DNA of 64,000 nt from Oscillospiraceae bacterium (GCA_015067845.1 SVLT01000004.1:1-64000), one strand, 5' to 3'; counted from the first letter of the stretch, positions 8,057-17,189 are shown. Program-made: numbers and translations. Notes: generated by a model from the sequence alone, not told the origin.

Positions 8057-8895
8057 TTGAACGACGCCTCTTTGCGATGTATTTCTTCCATTTTCAAAAT
8101 GGCATTCATTTGGTGTATGATGCCAATCCCATCCAGCTTTATAAACAACTTGCGGAATGGGTACAGCAATCCAATCAACCATCTGATCTTTGGCTTATAG
8201 TCAATATGTAGGCGGCAATACGCTTTGCGGAAACAGAAGTATTTTTCAAGGTAATCTTGGAAAGCTGTCTCATGATTAATGCTTCTGGCGCCGTCGCAAA
8301 GAATGCCTCCATCAGCAAGGAAAGCGTCAAAATGCTGTAACACACCCGCTACCAAAGCCGCATTTACTCCAGCTTTCTCATGCTCTGGCTTTGTTTTTAG
8401 CACGCTGAAATCAACATATTTATCTCCCACTCGTTGCAGTAACGCGTAGCCGCTCAGTTCACCAGTTTCTCTTTGAAAGGCACCTATGATCGTATACTGT
8501 GTCCAACCTGCAACCGAGTCAAGAAACGACTCCCGTTCCACAGTCGGACGATACTTTTCAGGATAGGCTGAAAATGCAGCAATCTGGACCTCATAAAGCG
8601 CTTCTTTATAGTCACAGGGATCAACGACTCTCGTTTCATAACTTTTAACACCTTTATTGATCTCATATCGGCGTTTTGCCTTCAACGAAAGCAGGTCAAA
8701 GGGGGTATCCTTAATCACATACCACCAACCAGTTTCATGGCCACAGTCAAAGTCCGTTGTCCATCTGGCCAGCAGAGGGGCGCCATCCAGCTTCCATATA
8801 CGCCCATCTCTTACTGGTGCGGTGTCCGGCTCTTCGTGTGGTGGAGTTGTGGGTATGGCTGCATGGTTATAGTATCTCCAGCCCTTAATGTCCAT
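8053..8895 (-). CDS. FemAB/GNAT-like acyltransferase-family protein of the glycan operon
   Basis: I do not recognise a precise family. The 280 residues are soluble. The central region (DLLSLKAKRRYEINKG; then EVQIAAFSAYPEKYRPT) and a later GNAT-like stretch (GELSGYALLQRVGDKYVDFSVLKTKPEHEK) resemble the FemAB/GNAT-fold proteins common in polysaccharide loci. These transfer acyl or aminoacyl groups or modify sugars. A basic, hydrophobic C-terminal segment (IRWLIGLLYPFRKLFIKL) may associate with the membrane. It starts two bases after the sugar-transferase stop, behind GGGGGTG, and overlaps the next gene by four bases. Confidence 0.6.
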   Translation of the reverse strand: MDIKGWRYYNHAAIPTTPPHEEPDTAPVRDGRIWKLDGAPLLARWTTDFDCGHETGWWYVIKDTPFDLLSLKAKRRYEINKGVKSYETRVVDPCDYKEALYEVQIAAFSAYPEKYRPTVERESFLDSVAGWTQYTIIGAFQRETGELSGYALLQRVGDKYVDFSVLKTKPEHEKAGVNAALVAGVLQHFDAFLADGGILCDGARSINHETAFQDYLEKYFCFRKAYCRLHIDYKPKIRWLIGLLYPFRKLFIKLDGIGIIHQMNAILKMEEIHRKEASFK

Positions 8896-8897
8896 GC

Positions 8898-9593
8898 TTA
8901 CACCCCCAGTAATTCCTTCGCCTGCGCCTGTTTCTCATCATAAGTATCCTGGTCTACTTTTCCTTCCAGCATCAACCAGTCGCCAAAATCCATATCCGAT
9001 ACCGTTCCTTCGCGCACGATATCGCTCCGTTTCAAAACCTTTGCAACTGTTTGCAAAATGATCTTCACATCGCCAAGAAATGTGATCCCGTTGTCAACAT
9101 ATTGAAGGTCGTATTCAATCTTCTGTTCCCAAGTGATATTATTTCGTCCGTTTACCTGTGCAAGTCCCGTCAAACCCGGCCGAACATCATGCCGTCTGCG
9201 CTGTTCCTCGGACATAAAAACCACATCCCGCACCAAGAATGGGCGGGGACCGCAAATACTGAGCGTTCCGCAAAGTATGTTGATCAGTTCCGGCAGCTCA
9301 TCCAGCGAGGTAGACCGCAGCCACGTACCATATTTACCGAGTCTTTGCTCGTCAGGTAGCAGGTTGCCGTTTTTATCCTTCGCATTGCTCATCGTACGAA
9401 ATTTGATCAGTTTGAAGATTTTTTCTTTGCCGTCTTTTCCTTTTTTGCCCGGTCTGGGCTGCAAAAAGAAAGGATTTCCCTTCATTGCAATCGCGCCGAC
9501 AATAATGAGCACCAAAAAAACAGGCGACAAAACAACCAATGCAGCAAATGAGGCAACAACATCTATGATTCTTTTACAACACTTAGCGTACAT
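8898..9593 (-). CDS. Monotopic phosphoglycosyl transferase (PglC/WcaJ-type sugar transferase)
   Basis: This 231-residue initiating enzyme transfers a phospho-sugar from a UDP-sugar to undecaprenyl phosphate. The N-terminal re-entrant membrane helix (RIIDVVASFAALVVLSPVFL) is followed by the family signatures KFRTM, LRSTSLDELPELINIL (catalytic Asp-Glu pair), CGPRP and RPGLTGLAQVNGRN. The length fits the small PglC class rather than the large WbaP/WcaJ class. Next to PglF-like and PglE-like enzymes, its substrate could be a UDP-diamino-sugar. The C-terminal ~40 residues are an extension beyond the minimal core. Confidence 0.92.
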   Translation of the reverse strand: MYAKCCKRIIDVVASFAALVVLSPVFLVLIIVGAIAMKGNPFFLQPRPGKKGKDGKEKIFKLIKFRTMSNAKDKNGNLLPDEQRLGKYGTWLRSTSLDELPELINILCGTLSICGPRPFLVRDVVFMSEEQRRRHDVRPGLTGLAQVNGRNNITWEQKIEYDLQYVDNGITFLGDVKIILQTVAKVLKRSDIVREGTVSDMDFGDWLMLEGKVDQDTYDEKQAQAKELLGV

Positions 9594-9612
9594 AATCTAC
9601 CCTCTTGTCAGA

Positions 9613-10878
9613 TTACGCAAAGCAGCTCTTTACGATCTCGATTACCGCAGTCTGCTCTTCCGGGGTCATTTTGTTGTCACTGGGCAGACACAGGCCGCGC
9701 TCAAAAATATCTGCACCCACATCCTCGCAACCGCCTGCAATATAGGCGTTGGTTCTGCACCGTCCGCTGCCCTCACGGGTAACAAATTCATGCATACGGT
9801 ACATAGGCTGCATGTGCATGGGCTTCCACAACGGTCTTCCCTCGGCATTATATTTTGCAAGCGTTTCCAAAATCTCCGTAGGACAAGTCTTGCCCTTTTC
9901 GGATATGTACAGTGCCTTGGAATCGTCACGCACCTGCCGGCACATGGCTTCCTTGTCAATGATTATACAGGAAAGCCAGTAGTTGGGCTCCGTGTCCTCT
10001 GTAATTGTATTCATTTGCACCGGAAGATCCTTGAAGCCCTCTTTGTAACGCTCATAAATCGCCTTTTTCTGAGCAATATGCTCTTCCAGGTAGGGATATT
10101 GACCGCGCACCACACCGGCGATCACATTGCTCATCCGGTAGTTATAGCCCACTTCCTCATGCTGATACCAAGGAGCGTTTTCTCTTGCCTGTGTTGACCA
10201 CTTGCGGGCTTTGTTTGCCACCTCAATATCGTTGGTGAGCAGGCAACCGCCGGAGGAACCGGTGATGATCTTATTGCCGTTATAGCTGATTGCAGAATAG
10301 TCGCCAAAAGAGCCGCACTGTCTGCCGTGAACGGTTGCACCCAGTGCTTCCGCTGCATCCTCGATCAAAAGCGCCCCGTGCTTCTCGCAGATCGCCTTGA
10401 TCAGATCCATCCGTCCGGGGAAGCCGTACAACTCGGCAGAAACAACCAGTTTTACCTCGGGGTACATCTCAAAGGCTTTTTCCAAGGCAATGGAATCCAT
10501 GTTCCATGTCTCTGCCTCCGTATCGATAAAGACAGGGATACCACCTTCATAAACAACCGGATTGAGGGTGGCAGCAAAGGTCATATCGGAGCAAAACACT
10601 CGCTTGCTCTCCAATGCGCCATGACCGATCGCCGGTTTGCCGTAAAGGGTTTCTCCTGCGTGCTTAATTGCCAGATGCAGCGCGGCAGTGCCGCAGGACA
10701 GGCCTACTGCATAGCGCATTTCAGCCTTTTCAGCAGCAATGCGCTCCACTTCGTTGATGTTTGCACCCACTGTGCTCATCCAGTTGGTATCATAGGCCTG
10801 CTGAACATATTTCATTTCATCGCCGTGCATCGTAGGAGTAGCCAGCCAGACTTTATTCTTAAATGCTTCGTATTTCAT
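9613..10878 (-). CDS. DegT/DnrJ/EryC1/StrS aminotransferase (PglE-like)
   Basis: This 421-residue PLP enzyme would convert a 4-keto nucleotide sugar to the 4-amino sugar. The Schiff-base lysine lies in SYNGNKIIT near residue 206, and the PLP-binding EDAAEALGA near residue 170. SCGTAALHLA near residue 60 holds the cofactor phosphate, and the C-terminal GLCLPSDNKMT is typical of the family. It is directly downstream of the dehydratase that should make its substrate (25-bp gap). GAGGAA precedes the ATG. Confidence 0.9.
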   Translation of the reverse strand: MKYEAFKNKVWLATPTMHGDEMKYVQQAYDTNWMSTVGANINEVERIAAEKAEMRYAVGLSCGTAALHLAIKHAGETLYGKPAIGHGALESKRVFCSDMTFAATLNPVVYEGGIPVFIDTEAETWNMDSIALEKAFEMYPEVKLVVSAELYGFPGRMDLIKAICEKHGALLIEDAAEALGATVHGRQCGSFGDYSAISYNGNKIITGSSGGCLLTNDIEVANKARKWSTQARENAPWYQHEEVGYNYRMSNVIAGVVRGQYPYLEEHIAQKKAIYERYKEGFKDLPVQMNTITEDTEPNYWLSCIIIDKEAMCRQVRDDSKALYISEKGKTCPTEILETLAKYNAEGRPLWKPMHMQPMYRMHEFVTREGSGRCRTNAYIAGGCEDVGADIFERGLCLPSDNKMTPEEQTAVIEIVKSCFA

Positions 10879-10903
10879 CGGATGTTCCTCGGTTCAATTG
10901 TTA

Positions 10904-12982
10904 TTATACACCTGTTGGGATTTTCCTTTTCTCAGCTTCTGAAATTTGCTGTTCGTATGCCTCATCTTTATCCTCGCTGCCGTGCTCGCCTGCCGGCTTG
11001 TAGGTAGGAACGACCTCTGCAACCAGTTTGCGGATGGTATCCTCTTTCCCGTCGTAGGCCGCATCCATCAGCATTTGCAGCTGCTTCAAAAACACATTGG
11101 TATCAAAGGGGATGGGACATCCGATATGGATCAGGTGGTTGGGCGTTGTACGCATGCCCTCTTCGGACATCAGCTTTTCCTCATACAGCTTTTCGCCGGG
11201 GCGCAGGCCCGTATAGGTAATTTGGATATCCACATCCGGTCGCAGTCCGGAAAGACGGATCAAGTTTCTTGCCAGTGTATCGATCTTCATGGGAGAGCCC
11301 ATGTCCAGCACGAAAATCTCGCCGCCGTCGGCGTATGTACCGGCTTGCAGCACCAGGGACACTGCCTCCGGAATGGTCATGAAATAGCGGATGATGTCCG
11401 GGTGTGTCACCGTAACCGGGCCGCCCTTGGCGATCTGTTCCTTAAATCTGGGAATTACGGAGCCGTTGCTTCCCAGAACATTGCCGAAGCGCACCGCCAC
11501 AAAGTCCGTTGCCGGTTGCACGGTGATAGCAGGCAGCTCCTGGCTGTTCTTTTCCTTGCTGACCCGGTGAACCCGCAGCAGGGACAGCTCGTCCACTCTG
11601 CCCTCCCGGATCTTTCTGTCAAAGGACTGAATGATCATTTCGCACAAGCGCTTGGATGCGCCCATGATATTGGTGGGATTGACGGCCTTGTCCGTGGAAA
11701 TCAGCACAAATTTCTTACAGCCGTTCATCATAGCCGCAAAGGCGGTCTTGTATGTGCCGATGGCGTTATTTTTGATGGACTCGCAGGGGCTGTCCTCCAT
11801 CAGGGGAACATGCTTGTGGGCCGCCGCGTGGTAGACCACATCCGGGCGGAAGGTCTTAAACACCTGATTGATCCGCCGGCTGTCCCGGACGGAGCCGATG
11901 AGCACTTCCAGATCCAGCAGGGGATATTTGTCCCGCAGTTCCAAGCCAATGGCATGGGCGTTGTTCTCATAAATATCGAAAACGATCAGTTTTTTAGGGT
12001 TGTGCTGGGCGATCTGTCTGCAAAGCTCGCTGCCGATGGATCCGCCGCCACCTGTCACCAAAATGACTTTTCCTTCGATGAAGCGGAAAATCTCATCCAT
12101 ATTTACCTTGACCGGTTCCCGGCCCAGGAGATCCTCTACCGCAACATCTTGCAGGGATTTTGCTGTAATATCCTCATGTATCAGGTTGAAAGTAGCGGGC
12201 AAATTTTTCAGCTCGCAATTGGTTTCCTTGCAAATCTCCAAAATCTCCCGGCGCTGTGCAACCGTTGCGCTGGGAATTGCCAGAAAGATCTTTTGAATGC
12301 GATATTTTTCAACGCTTTCCAAAATCTTATTTCGGCCACCGACAATAGGCACATCCTCAATAAAACGGCCCCATTTGTTCCGGTTGTCATCGATGATGCA
12401 GCACACCCGTTCGTTGATGGTTTCCGCGGTATGCAGATCCCGCAGCAGGAGCTGTCCTGCCGCACCTGCACCGATCAGCATCACCCGGCTGGCAGATGCC
12501 TGTTGCTCAACACGCAGTCTCTTTTTGCGTTCCAACAGGATGAACCGATATCCAAACCGGATAGCCAGCACCAGAGAAAACTGGACAAACGCGCCGATAA
12601 AATAGTAGGTGATGGGCATCCGCTGGAACAGCAGTGTAATACCCACGGCATGACTGACGGTCAAAATTGCAGAACCCACGATGGTCCGTTCCACTTCCAC
12701 AAGGCTAGCGAAGCGCCAGATGCTTTGATACAAACGCAGCGCCAAAAACACCACAATGCTCAAAACCGCATGGATGGGCATATATTTCAGCCAGGCATCC
12801 AGATACATTTCCGGAATTTCGCTGAATTCACAGTCAAAGCGAAGCCACAGCGCAAGAAAATAGGATGCCATGGCTACCGCCAAGTCAAAGAGCATCAAAA
12901 ACACATTTACCCAATGCCAATGCTCCATACCGGGCTTTTTTCGCGTTAAATTGTCGGCACTGCGTACCGTAGTCTTGCTCAT
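10904..12982 (-). CDS. Membrane-bound nucleotide-sugar 4,6-dehydratase (PglF/WbpM/CapD-like)
   Basis: This 692-residue enzyme has four N-terminal transmembrane helices (residues ~20-140) and a CoA-binding-like Rossmann domain (GAGAAGQLLLRDL). A second, SDR-type domain follows (VTGGGGSIGSELCRQI near residue 320). STDKAVNPTNIMGASKR carries the TDKA motif and, as in PglF and WbpM, a Met in place of the usual SDR tyrosine (MGASK). It converts UDP-GlcNAc to the 4-keto-6-deoxy sugar. The ATG at 12982 with GGAGAG is preferred over an in-frame TTG at 12997. It is the first gene of the glycan operon. Confidence 0.92.
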   Translation of the reverse strand: MSKTTVRSADNLTRKKPGMEHWHWVNVFLMLFDLAVAMASYFLALWLRFDCEFSEIPEMYLDAWLKYMPIHAVLSIVVFLALRLYQSIWRFASLVEVERTIVGSAILTVSHAVGITLLFQRMPITYYFIGAFVQFSLVLAIRFGYRFILLERKKRLRVEQQASASRVMLIGAGAAGQLLLRDLHTAETINERVCCIIDDNRNKWGRFIEDVPIVGGRNKILESVEKYRIQKIFLAIPSATVAQRREILEICKETNCELKNLPATFNLIHEDITAKSLQDVAVEDLLGREPVKVNMDEIFRFIEGKVILVTGGGGSIGSELCRQIAQHNPKKLIVFDIYENNAHAIGLELRDKYPLLDLEVLIGSVRDSRRINQVFKTFRPDVVYHAAAHKHVPLMEDSPCESIKNNAIGTYKTAFAAMMNGCKKFVLISTDKAVNPTNIMGASKRLCEMIIQSFDRKIREGRVDELSLLRVHRVSKEKNSQELPAITVQPATDFVAVRFGNVLGSNGSVIPRFKEQIAKGGPVTVTHPDIIRYFMTIPEAVSLVLQAGTYADGGEIFVLDMGSPMKIDTLARNLIRLSGLRPDVDIQITYTGLRPGEKLYEEKLMSEEGMRTTPNHLIHIGCPIPFDTNVFLKQLQMLMDAAYDGKEDTIRKLVAEVVPTYKPAGEHGSEDKDEAYEQQISEAEKRKIPTGV

Positions 12983-13064
12983 AGTTCTTCTCTCCAATGT
13001 CGAATTCTATCGGCAATTTGCGGATTTTGCACAGGGCGCAATTCCGCAGATTATCACATCGTAA

Positions 13065-13093
13065 AGTATACAGTATTATCTCGCAAAAATCAA
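13065..13093 (-). promoter_or_regulatory. Promoter of the seven-gene glycan operon
   Basis: Read on the minus strand, TTGATT (13093-13088), exactly 17 bp and TATACT (13070-13065) give a near-consensus sigma-A promoter. The leader to the ATG at 12982 is about 75 bases, without an evident attenuator. Confidence 0.65.
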
Positions 13094-13131
13094 GGAAAAT
13101 TGTTACTTTTTCCGCATAAAAGCAGCGCAAT

Positions 13132-13160
13132 GTTAACACATTGCGCTGTTTTTTGCAAAA
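13132..13160. terminator. Hairpin terminator between the glycan operon and the DUF4091 gene
   Basis: GCAGCGCAATG and CATTGCGCTGT form an 11-bp stem around TTAACA. The plus side is followed by TTTTTT, the minus side by TTTTATG, so it can end the minus-strand DUF4091 transcript before the glycan promoter. Confidence 0.65.
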
Positions 13161-13193
13161 TTTGGAATAATTGGTTGTAGGAAAGCTTCTCTT

Positions 13194-13268
13194 GTAGGGG
13201 GCGGCGCCTCGACGCCCCGTTTTGAAATACATCTCACTTGCGGGACATCCAGGGGGACCGTCCCCTAC
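13194..13268. repeat. Intergenic palindromic repeat, family B, copy 2
   Basis: GTAGGGGGCGGCGCC at the left and ACCGTCCCCTAC at the right are the family B ends; GGCGCCTCGACGCCCCG is shared with the copy at 16368. It lies just downstream of the DUF4091 stop codon. No reading frame of note. Confidence 0.7.
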
Positions 13269-13292
13269 GAAATTCCTCACAACAAGCCATTC

Positions 13293-14945
13293 TCAGTTCG
13301 TTTCTTTCAGCTTCCCGATCATCTGTGCGCGCAGGTCTTCCAGGAACGCATTTCCCTTGGGATAGCAGTCAAAACGCAGATCCATTCCCGCGGCTGCATC
13401 TATCATGGCAACCACCGCATCCCGTCCGATTTTTTCTTCCAGGGCATAGCAGATGTCCGCATCCTGCATGGCTTCAAAGGTGATCTCACCCCGGATAGAA
13501 GGATACGCCCCGTTTTTGCCGGGATAGACAATGAAGCCATCCCCTGCCGGGTAGCTCTTGTCACCGGATGTGGTCTTATAAGGATCGATGGTATACAAGG
13601 ACCGGCAGGCGTTGTAGAAATTAAAGCCCCAGTGCAGGAAGCCTTTTATTTGGAACTTGTATAGCATAAAGCCCATGATCCGCGTCCGGTAGGACGGCAT
13701 CGCCAAAAAGGAATTGGTGTAGACTTTCGTGGGGTAACAGCAGTAGTAGACCCATTGATTGGGAATATTGTGGGGCAAAAATTCCTTGATCTCATAGACC
13801 GCGGTGACCGGGCACTCTACCAGACCGCTTTCATAGAAATCGTACTCCGAAAGGGCATCCATAGTCTTGCTGTTTCCGATTAGGGGCCGGATGATATCCG
13901 CCGCTTTTTTATAGGCTTCCAGCTGTTCCAGCTTGGGTTCGTCGGAGATGTGGAAATAGGTGTTTTCGCTGATCCCCTCGGCCTGCAATTCCTTGGCAAT
14001 GGCCGCCAGATACTGCTTCAAAAACTGCACATATTCAGCAGAATCCGCCGCCACATGCCAGCCAAACATATACTCCGTTTTCCCGTTTTCCGTCACCCGG
14101 ATATTGGGCGCGCACTTTGCGCCCCACTGGGAGAACAGGTGAGCAATTTCATAGTAGCGCACACCGTTTCGCTTGCAGATATCGATAAACCGATGGAATT
14201 TATCAAAGCAAAAATGATAGATCTGTCCTTGCTTTTCAATGTCCACCAGCTGCACACAAGGTCGGGTCGTGCCGATCTCCGTATCCAAGGGCGGTGTATG
14301 CACCGGCACAAGGATCATGTTCACGCCCACGTCCACCGCAGCGGCAATGTATTTTTCCATCAATGCCCAGTGGTCTTCCGAAAAGATCTCCACATTGTGG
14401 GCATTGGCTATGCAGTCCGCATAGAACCAACGGGTATAGATGACCTTTTGCTGAGGCATCTGTACCGGGATGACCTCCACCGTCATATTCTGCTCTGCTG
14501 TTTCAAACACTTCCCCACCCGGCTTGCGGAAAGAAAAATGAACCTTGATCGTATAATTTCCGGGCTTGCAGTCCTTGGGAATGTCCACCTTGACCCAAAG
14601 GGTGCCCGGTGTATCCCGGACCAGCATCCGGTTATTTTCTTCTGCCAGGGGCACCAGAATATCCGGCATTGGGCCGGGGGTAAGGGTGATATAGTCCTCC
14701 ATAGGATTATCCGGGTACATGGGATAGTCCATATTGGCCTCCCGGACTCTGTAAAGCTGAATGTACTCCGCCAAAGCCGATTCCAAAGTCACATCCGCGA
14801 TCAGCTGATCCCGGCTTTTCAGACAGATCTGATAGGAAAACCGTTCCCCTGTCAAACAGGTTTTGCTTTCCAGTTGGGGTAAATCCAGGCTGTCGGTACT
14901 GCGAATCTTATGCAACGAGGATACTTGTTTTACAGTCAGTTCCAT
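13293..14945 (-). CDS. DUF4091 domain protein, probable glycoside-hydrolase-like
   Basis: This 550-residue protein lacks a signal peptide and is therefore probably cytoplasmic. The N-terminal ~165 residues look like a beta-sandwich (GTLWVKVDIPKDCKPGNYTI). They are followed by a TIM-barrel-like region (NMILVPVHTPP; YFHISDEPKLEQL near residue 345). The end has the DUF4091 pattern (IDPYKTTSGDKSYPAGDG, then FIVYPGKNGAYPSIRGE). Members are predicted glycosidases of unknown specificity; the HISDEP acidic pair is a candidate catalytic site. It lies 12 bp after the aminotransferase gene and is probably co-transcribed with it. Confidence 0.8.
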   Translation of the reverse strand: MELTVKQVSSLHKIRSTDSLDLPQLESKTCLTGERFSYQICLKSRDQLIADVTLESALAEYIQLYRVREANMDYPMYPDNPMEDYITLTPGPMPDILVPLAEENNRMLVRDTPGTLWVKVDIPKDCKPGNYTIKVHFSFRKPGGEVFETAEQNMTVEVIPVQMPQQKVIYTRWFYADCIANAHNVEIFSEDHWALMEKYIAAAVDVGVNMILVPVHTPPLDTEIGTTRPCVQLVDIEKQGQIYHFCFDKFHRFIDICKRNGVRYYEIAHLFSQWGAKCAPNIRVTENGKTEYMFGWHVAADSAEYVQFLKQYLAAIAKELQAEGISENTYFHISDEPKLEQLEAYKKAADIIRPLIGNSKTMDALSEYDFYESGLVECPVTAVYEIKEFLPHNIPNQWVYYCCYPTKVYTNSFLAMPSYRTRIMGFMLYKFQIKGFLHWGFNFYNACRSLYTIDPYKTTSGDKSYPAGDGFIVYPGKNGAYPSIRGEITFEAMQDADICYALEEKIGRDAVVAMIDAAAGMDLRFDCYPKGNAFLEDLRAQMIGKLKETN

Positions 14946-14957
14946 AGAATACTCCTT

Positions 14958-16169
14958 TTACTTTCTTCTGTGCTTCTCCAAAAAGTCCGCCAGCTCTTCC
15001 ATAGCCCGGTGCATCACATCCGGCTCCGGGAGCATGACGATGCGGAAGCGCAGATCCTCATGCCAGTCGAAGCCCCGGCCGGGAACCACCAGAATGTGCT
15101 TTTCGTGCAATAGCTGCATGGCAAAATCCTGGGCATTTTCAAAATCAAACTGTTCCTTATCCAGCGCCGGGAACAGGTAGAACGCCGCCCGGTTGGGCAC
15201 CAAAGACACCCCGGGGATCTTTTCCAAAACCTCGATGGTTGCCTTTCTCTGCTCGTACAGCCGGCCGCCGGGAATCAGCATTGCCTTGGTGCTTTCCTCG
15301 TCCGCCAATGCAGCCGGCACCGCCAGCTGGGTCACCGCGTTGCCACACAGCCGCATGGCCGCAAGCTGCATCACCGCGCCCTTGACCTCATCCAAAGCAT
15401 TGCCGCCGGAGAATACCATCCAGCCGCAGCGGAAGCCGCAGATGATATGGGACTTGCTCAGGCCGTTGAAGGTCACGCAGGGCACATCCGGGGCCAGAGC
15501 CGCCAGGGAATAATGGGGCAGGCCGTCCATCACCAGACGGTCATAGATCTCATCGGACAGCAGAACCAGATTGTGTTTCCGGGCAAGCTCCGCGATTTGC
15601 AACAGAGTCTCCTTGCTGTACACCGCGCCGGTGGGGTTGTTGGGGTTAATGACCAAAATGGCCTTGGTGGCCACATTGATCTTAGACTCCATGTCTTTCA
15701 AATCGGGATTCCAGCCGTTCTCCGGATCACAGCGGTAGAATACGGGAATGGAACCGCAGGTATAGGCATTGTTGCTCCACAGAGAATAGCAGGGCGCGGG
15801 CATGAGGATCTCGTCCGCGCTGCCCATCAGGGCTGTCATCAGCATGGAAGCCACCTCGCTGACACCGTTTCCGATAAAAATATCGTCCATGGTAATGTCC
15901 TGCAAACCGCGGCTCTGATGATAGCGCAGGATGGTCTCCCGGGCGGCAGGCATACCCTTCACATCGCAGTAGGGCACCGCCTCATCCAGATGCTCGCTGA
16001 CGGCTTTACGCACGCTGTCCGGCAATGTAAACCCAAAGCTTGCCGGGTTGCCGGTGTTGAGCTTCAGCACCTTCGTGCCGTTTGCCTGCATCCGCAGGGC
16101 TTCTTCGTACAGTGGGCCGCGAATGTCCGAATGAATTTTGCGGACTCGCTCCGATTTGCGTATGATCAT
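14958..16169 (-). CDS. PLP-dependent aminotransferase, AlaT/AspC-like (class I/II)
   Basis: This 403-residue fold-type I enzyme begins with IHSDIRGPLYEEALRMQANG, the start typical of AlaT-type glutamate-pyruvate aminotransferases. NTGNPASFGF follows, then NPNNPTGAVYSKE near residue 180 and SDEIYDRL near residue 212. The PLP lysine is in FNGLSKSHIICGFRCGWM near residue 245. It most likely links alanine or aspartate with glutamate. The start is ATG at 16169 behind AAGGAG. Alanine cycling would fit the Lrp regulator elsewhere in the window, but no direct link is visible. Confidence 0.88.
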   Translation of the reverse strand: MIIRKSERVRKIHSDIRGPLYEEALRMQANGTKVLKLNTGNPASFGFTLPDSVRKAVSEHLDEAVPYCDVKGMPAARETILRYHQSRGLQDITMDDIFIGNGVSEVASMLMTALMGSADEILMPAPCYSLWSNNAYTCGSIPVFYRCDPENGWNPDLKDMESKINVATKAILVINPNNPTGAVYSKETLLQIAELARKHNLVLLSDEIYDRLVMDGLPHYSLAALAPDVPCVTFNGLSKSHIICGFRCGWMVFSGGNALDEVKGAVMQLAAMRLCGNAVTQLAVPAALADEESTKAMLIPGGRLYEQRKATIEVLEKIPGVSLVPNRAAFYLFPALDKEQFDFENAQDFAMQLLHEKHILVVPGRGFDWHEDLRFRIVMLPEPDVMHRAMEELADFLEKHRRK

Positions 16170-16302
16170 GACGATGCTCCTTTGTTGCTTTTTTCGTGAT
16201 TATATTATAGCAAAAAGGGCCACATAATGCAATCGTGCGTTGTCACAATAAAAAATCCCCCGACAGGTAATTGTGCGTTGCAATATAGCCAAAACAGGGA
16301 TG

Positions 16303-16357
16303 ATGGTACGGTGCGCTCGGCGATGGGGATTGTCACGGCCTTCGGCCTCGCAATGAC
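16303..16357. repeat. Intergenic repeat, family C, partial copy 1
   Basis: It contains TCGGCGATGGGGATTG followed by a GGCCTTCGGCC hairpin and CGCAATGACAT. The same frame of words recurs at 53294-53352. It sits in the 480-bp gene-free stretch 16170-16649, which otherwise holds copies of families B and D and the rubrerythrin terminator. Confidence 0.65.
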
Positions 16358-16367
16358 ATCTGAGTTT

Positions 16368-16446
16368 GTAGGGGCTGGCGCCCACGACAGCCCGTCCTGT
16401 GTCGTCAAAAACGCTTTTGCGGGGCGTCGAAGGCGCAGCCCCCTAC
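16368..16446. repeat. Intergenic palindromic repeat, family B, copy 3
   Basis: It starts GTAGGGGCTGGCGCCCACGA and ends GCAGCCCCCTAC. It shares GGGGCTGGCGCCCACGACAG and GGGGCGTCGAAGGC with the long copy at 28434. Confidence 0.75.
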
Positions 16447-16499
16447 AAACATGCACCAGCATTTCAAATGCAGGGGCGGCCATTGGTCGTCTGTAAATA

Positions 16500-16608
16500 T
16501 GCCCTCCCCTTTGGGGAGGGTGGTACGAAGTGCCGGGAGAGGTTCCTTACCTCTTCCGTCTTTTTCTCCCTTCCGGTCGAAAAATCCACCTTCCCCAGAG
16601 GGGAAGGC
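16500..16608. repeat. Intergenic palindromic repeat, family D, copy 1
   Basis: It begins GCCCTCCCCTTTTGGGGAGGG, continues with a CGGGAGAGG motif and ends with the inverted CCTTCCCCAGAGGGGAAGG. The layout matches copies at 19576 and 35723. It immediately follows a family B copy. Confidence 0.7.
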
Positions 16609-16620
16609 TTTGCTGACGAC

Positions 16621-16648
16621 AAAAAATCCCCCTGTCGGGGGATTTTTT
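16621..16648 (-). terminator. Rho-independent terminator of the rubrerythrin gene
   Basis: AAAAAATCCCCC, loop TGTC, GGGGGATTTTTT: a perfect 12-bp inverted repeat two bases beyond the rubrerythrin stop on the minus strand. Confidence 0.85.
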
Positions 16649-16649
16649 A

Positions 16650-17189
16650 TCAATAATTTTCTGCGTGGATCTCGAAATAGCTCTGGGGATGGTCGCAGGT
16701 GGGGCAGACCTCGGGAGCCTTGGTGCCGACCATGATGTGACCGCAGTTGCGGCACTCCCAAACCTTGACCTCGCTCTTGGCGAAGACCTCGGCGGCTTCT
16801 ACATTGTGAAGCAGGGCGCGGTAGCGCTCCTCATGGTGCTTTTCAATAGCGGCTACCAGACGGAACTTTGCAGCCAGTTCCGGGAAGCCTTCCTTCTCGG
16901 CAGTCTCGGCAAAGCCGGCGTACATATCCGTCCACTCGTAGTTTTCACCTGCGGCGGCGGCAACCAGATTTTCAGCGGTGTTGCCGATTCCGTTCAGTTC
17001 CTTGAACCACAGCTTTGCGTGCTCCTTTTCGTTGTCAGCGGTCTTCAAAAACAGAGCCGCGATCTGCTCAAAGCCCTCTTTCTTGGCCTTGGATGCAAAA
17101 TAGGTATACTTGTTGCGGGCCTCGGATTCACCGGAAAAAGCGGCCATCAGGTTCTTTTCGGTTTGGGTACCGGCATATTTATTGGACAT
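16650..17189 (-). CDS. rbr: Rubrerythrin
   Basis: This 179-residue peroxidase protects anaerobes from hydrogen peroxide. The N-terminal ferritin-like diiron domain (residues ~5-140) has the helix ligands in [22 protein letters not shown] and [14 protein letters not shown]-terminal rubredoxin domain has CRNCG near residue 146 and [12 protein letters not shown] near 161 for one Fe(Cys)4. The ATG at 17189 is eight bases after AGGAGG; the nearer ATG at 17195 is only two bases away. It is transcribed divergently from an iron-type DtxR regulator and has its own promoter and terminator. Confidence 0.95.
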   Translation of the reverse strand: MSNKYAGTQTEKNLMAAFSGESEARNKYTYFASKAKKEGFEQIAALFLKTADNEKEHAKLWFKELNGIGNTAENLVAAAAGENYEWTDMYAGFAETAEKEGFPELAAKFRLVAAIEKHHEERYRALLHNVEAAEVFAKSEVKVWECRNCGHIMVGTKAPEVCPTCDHPQSYFEIHAENY

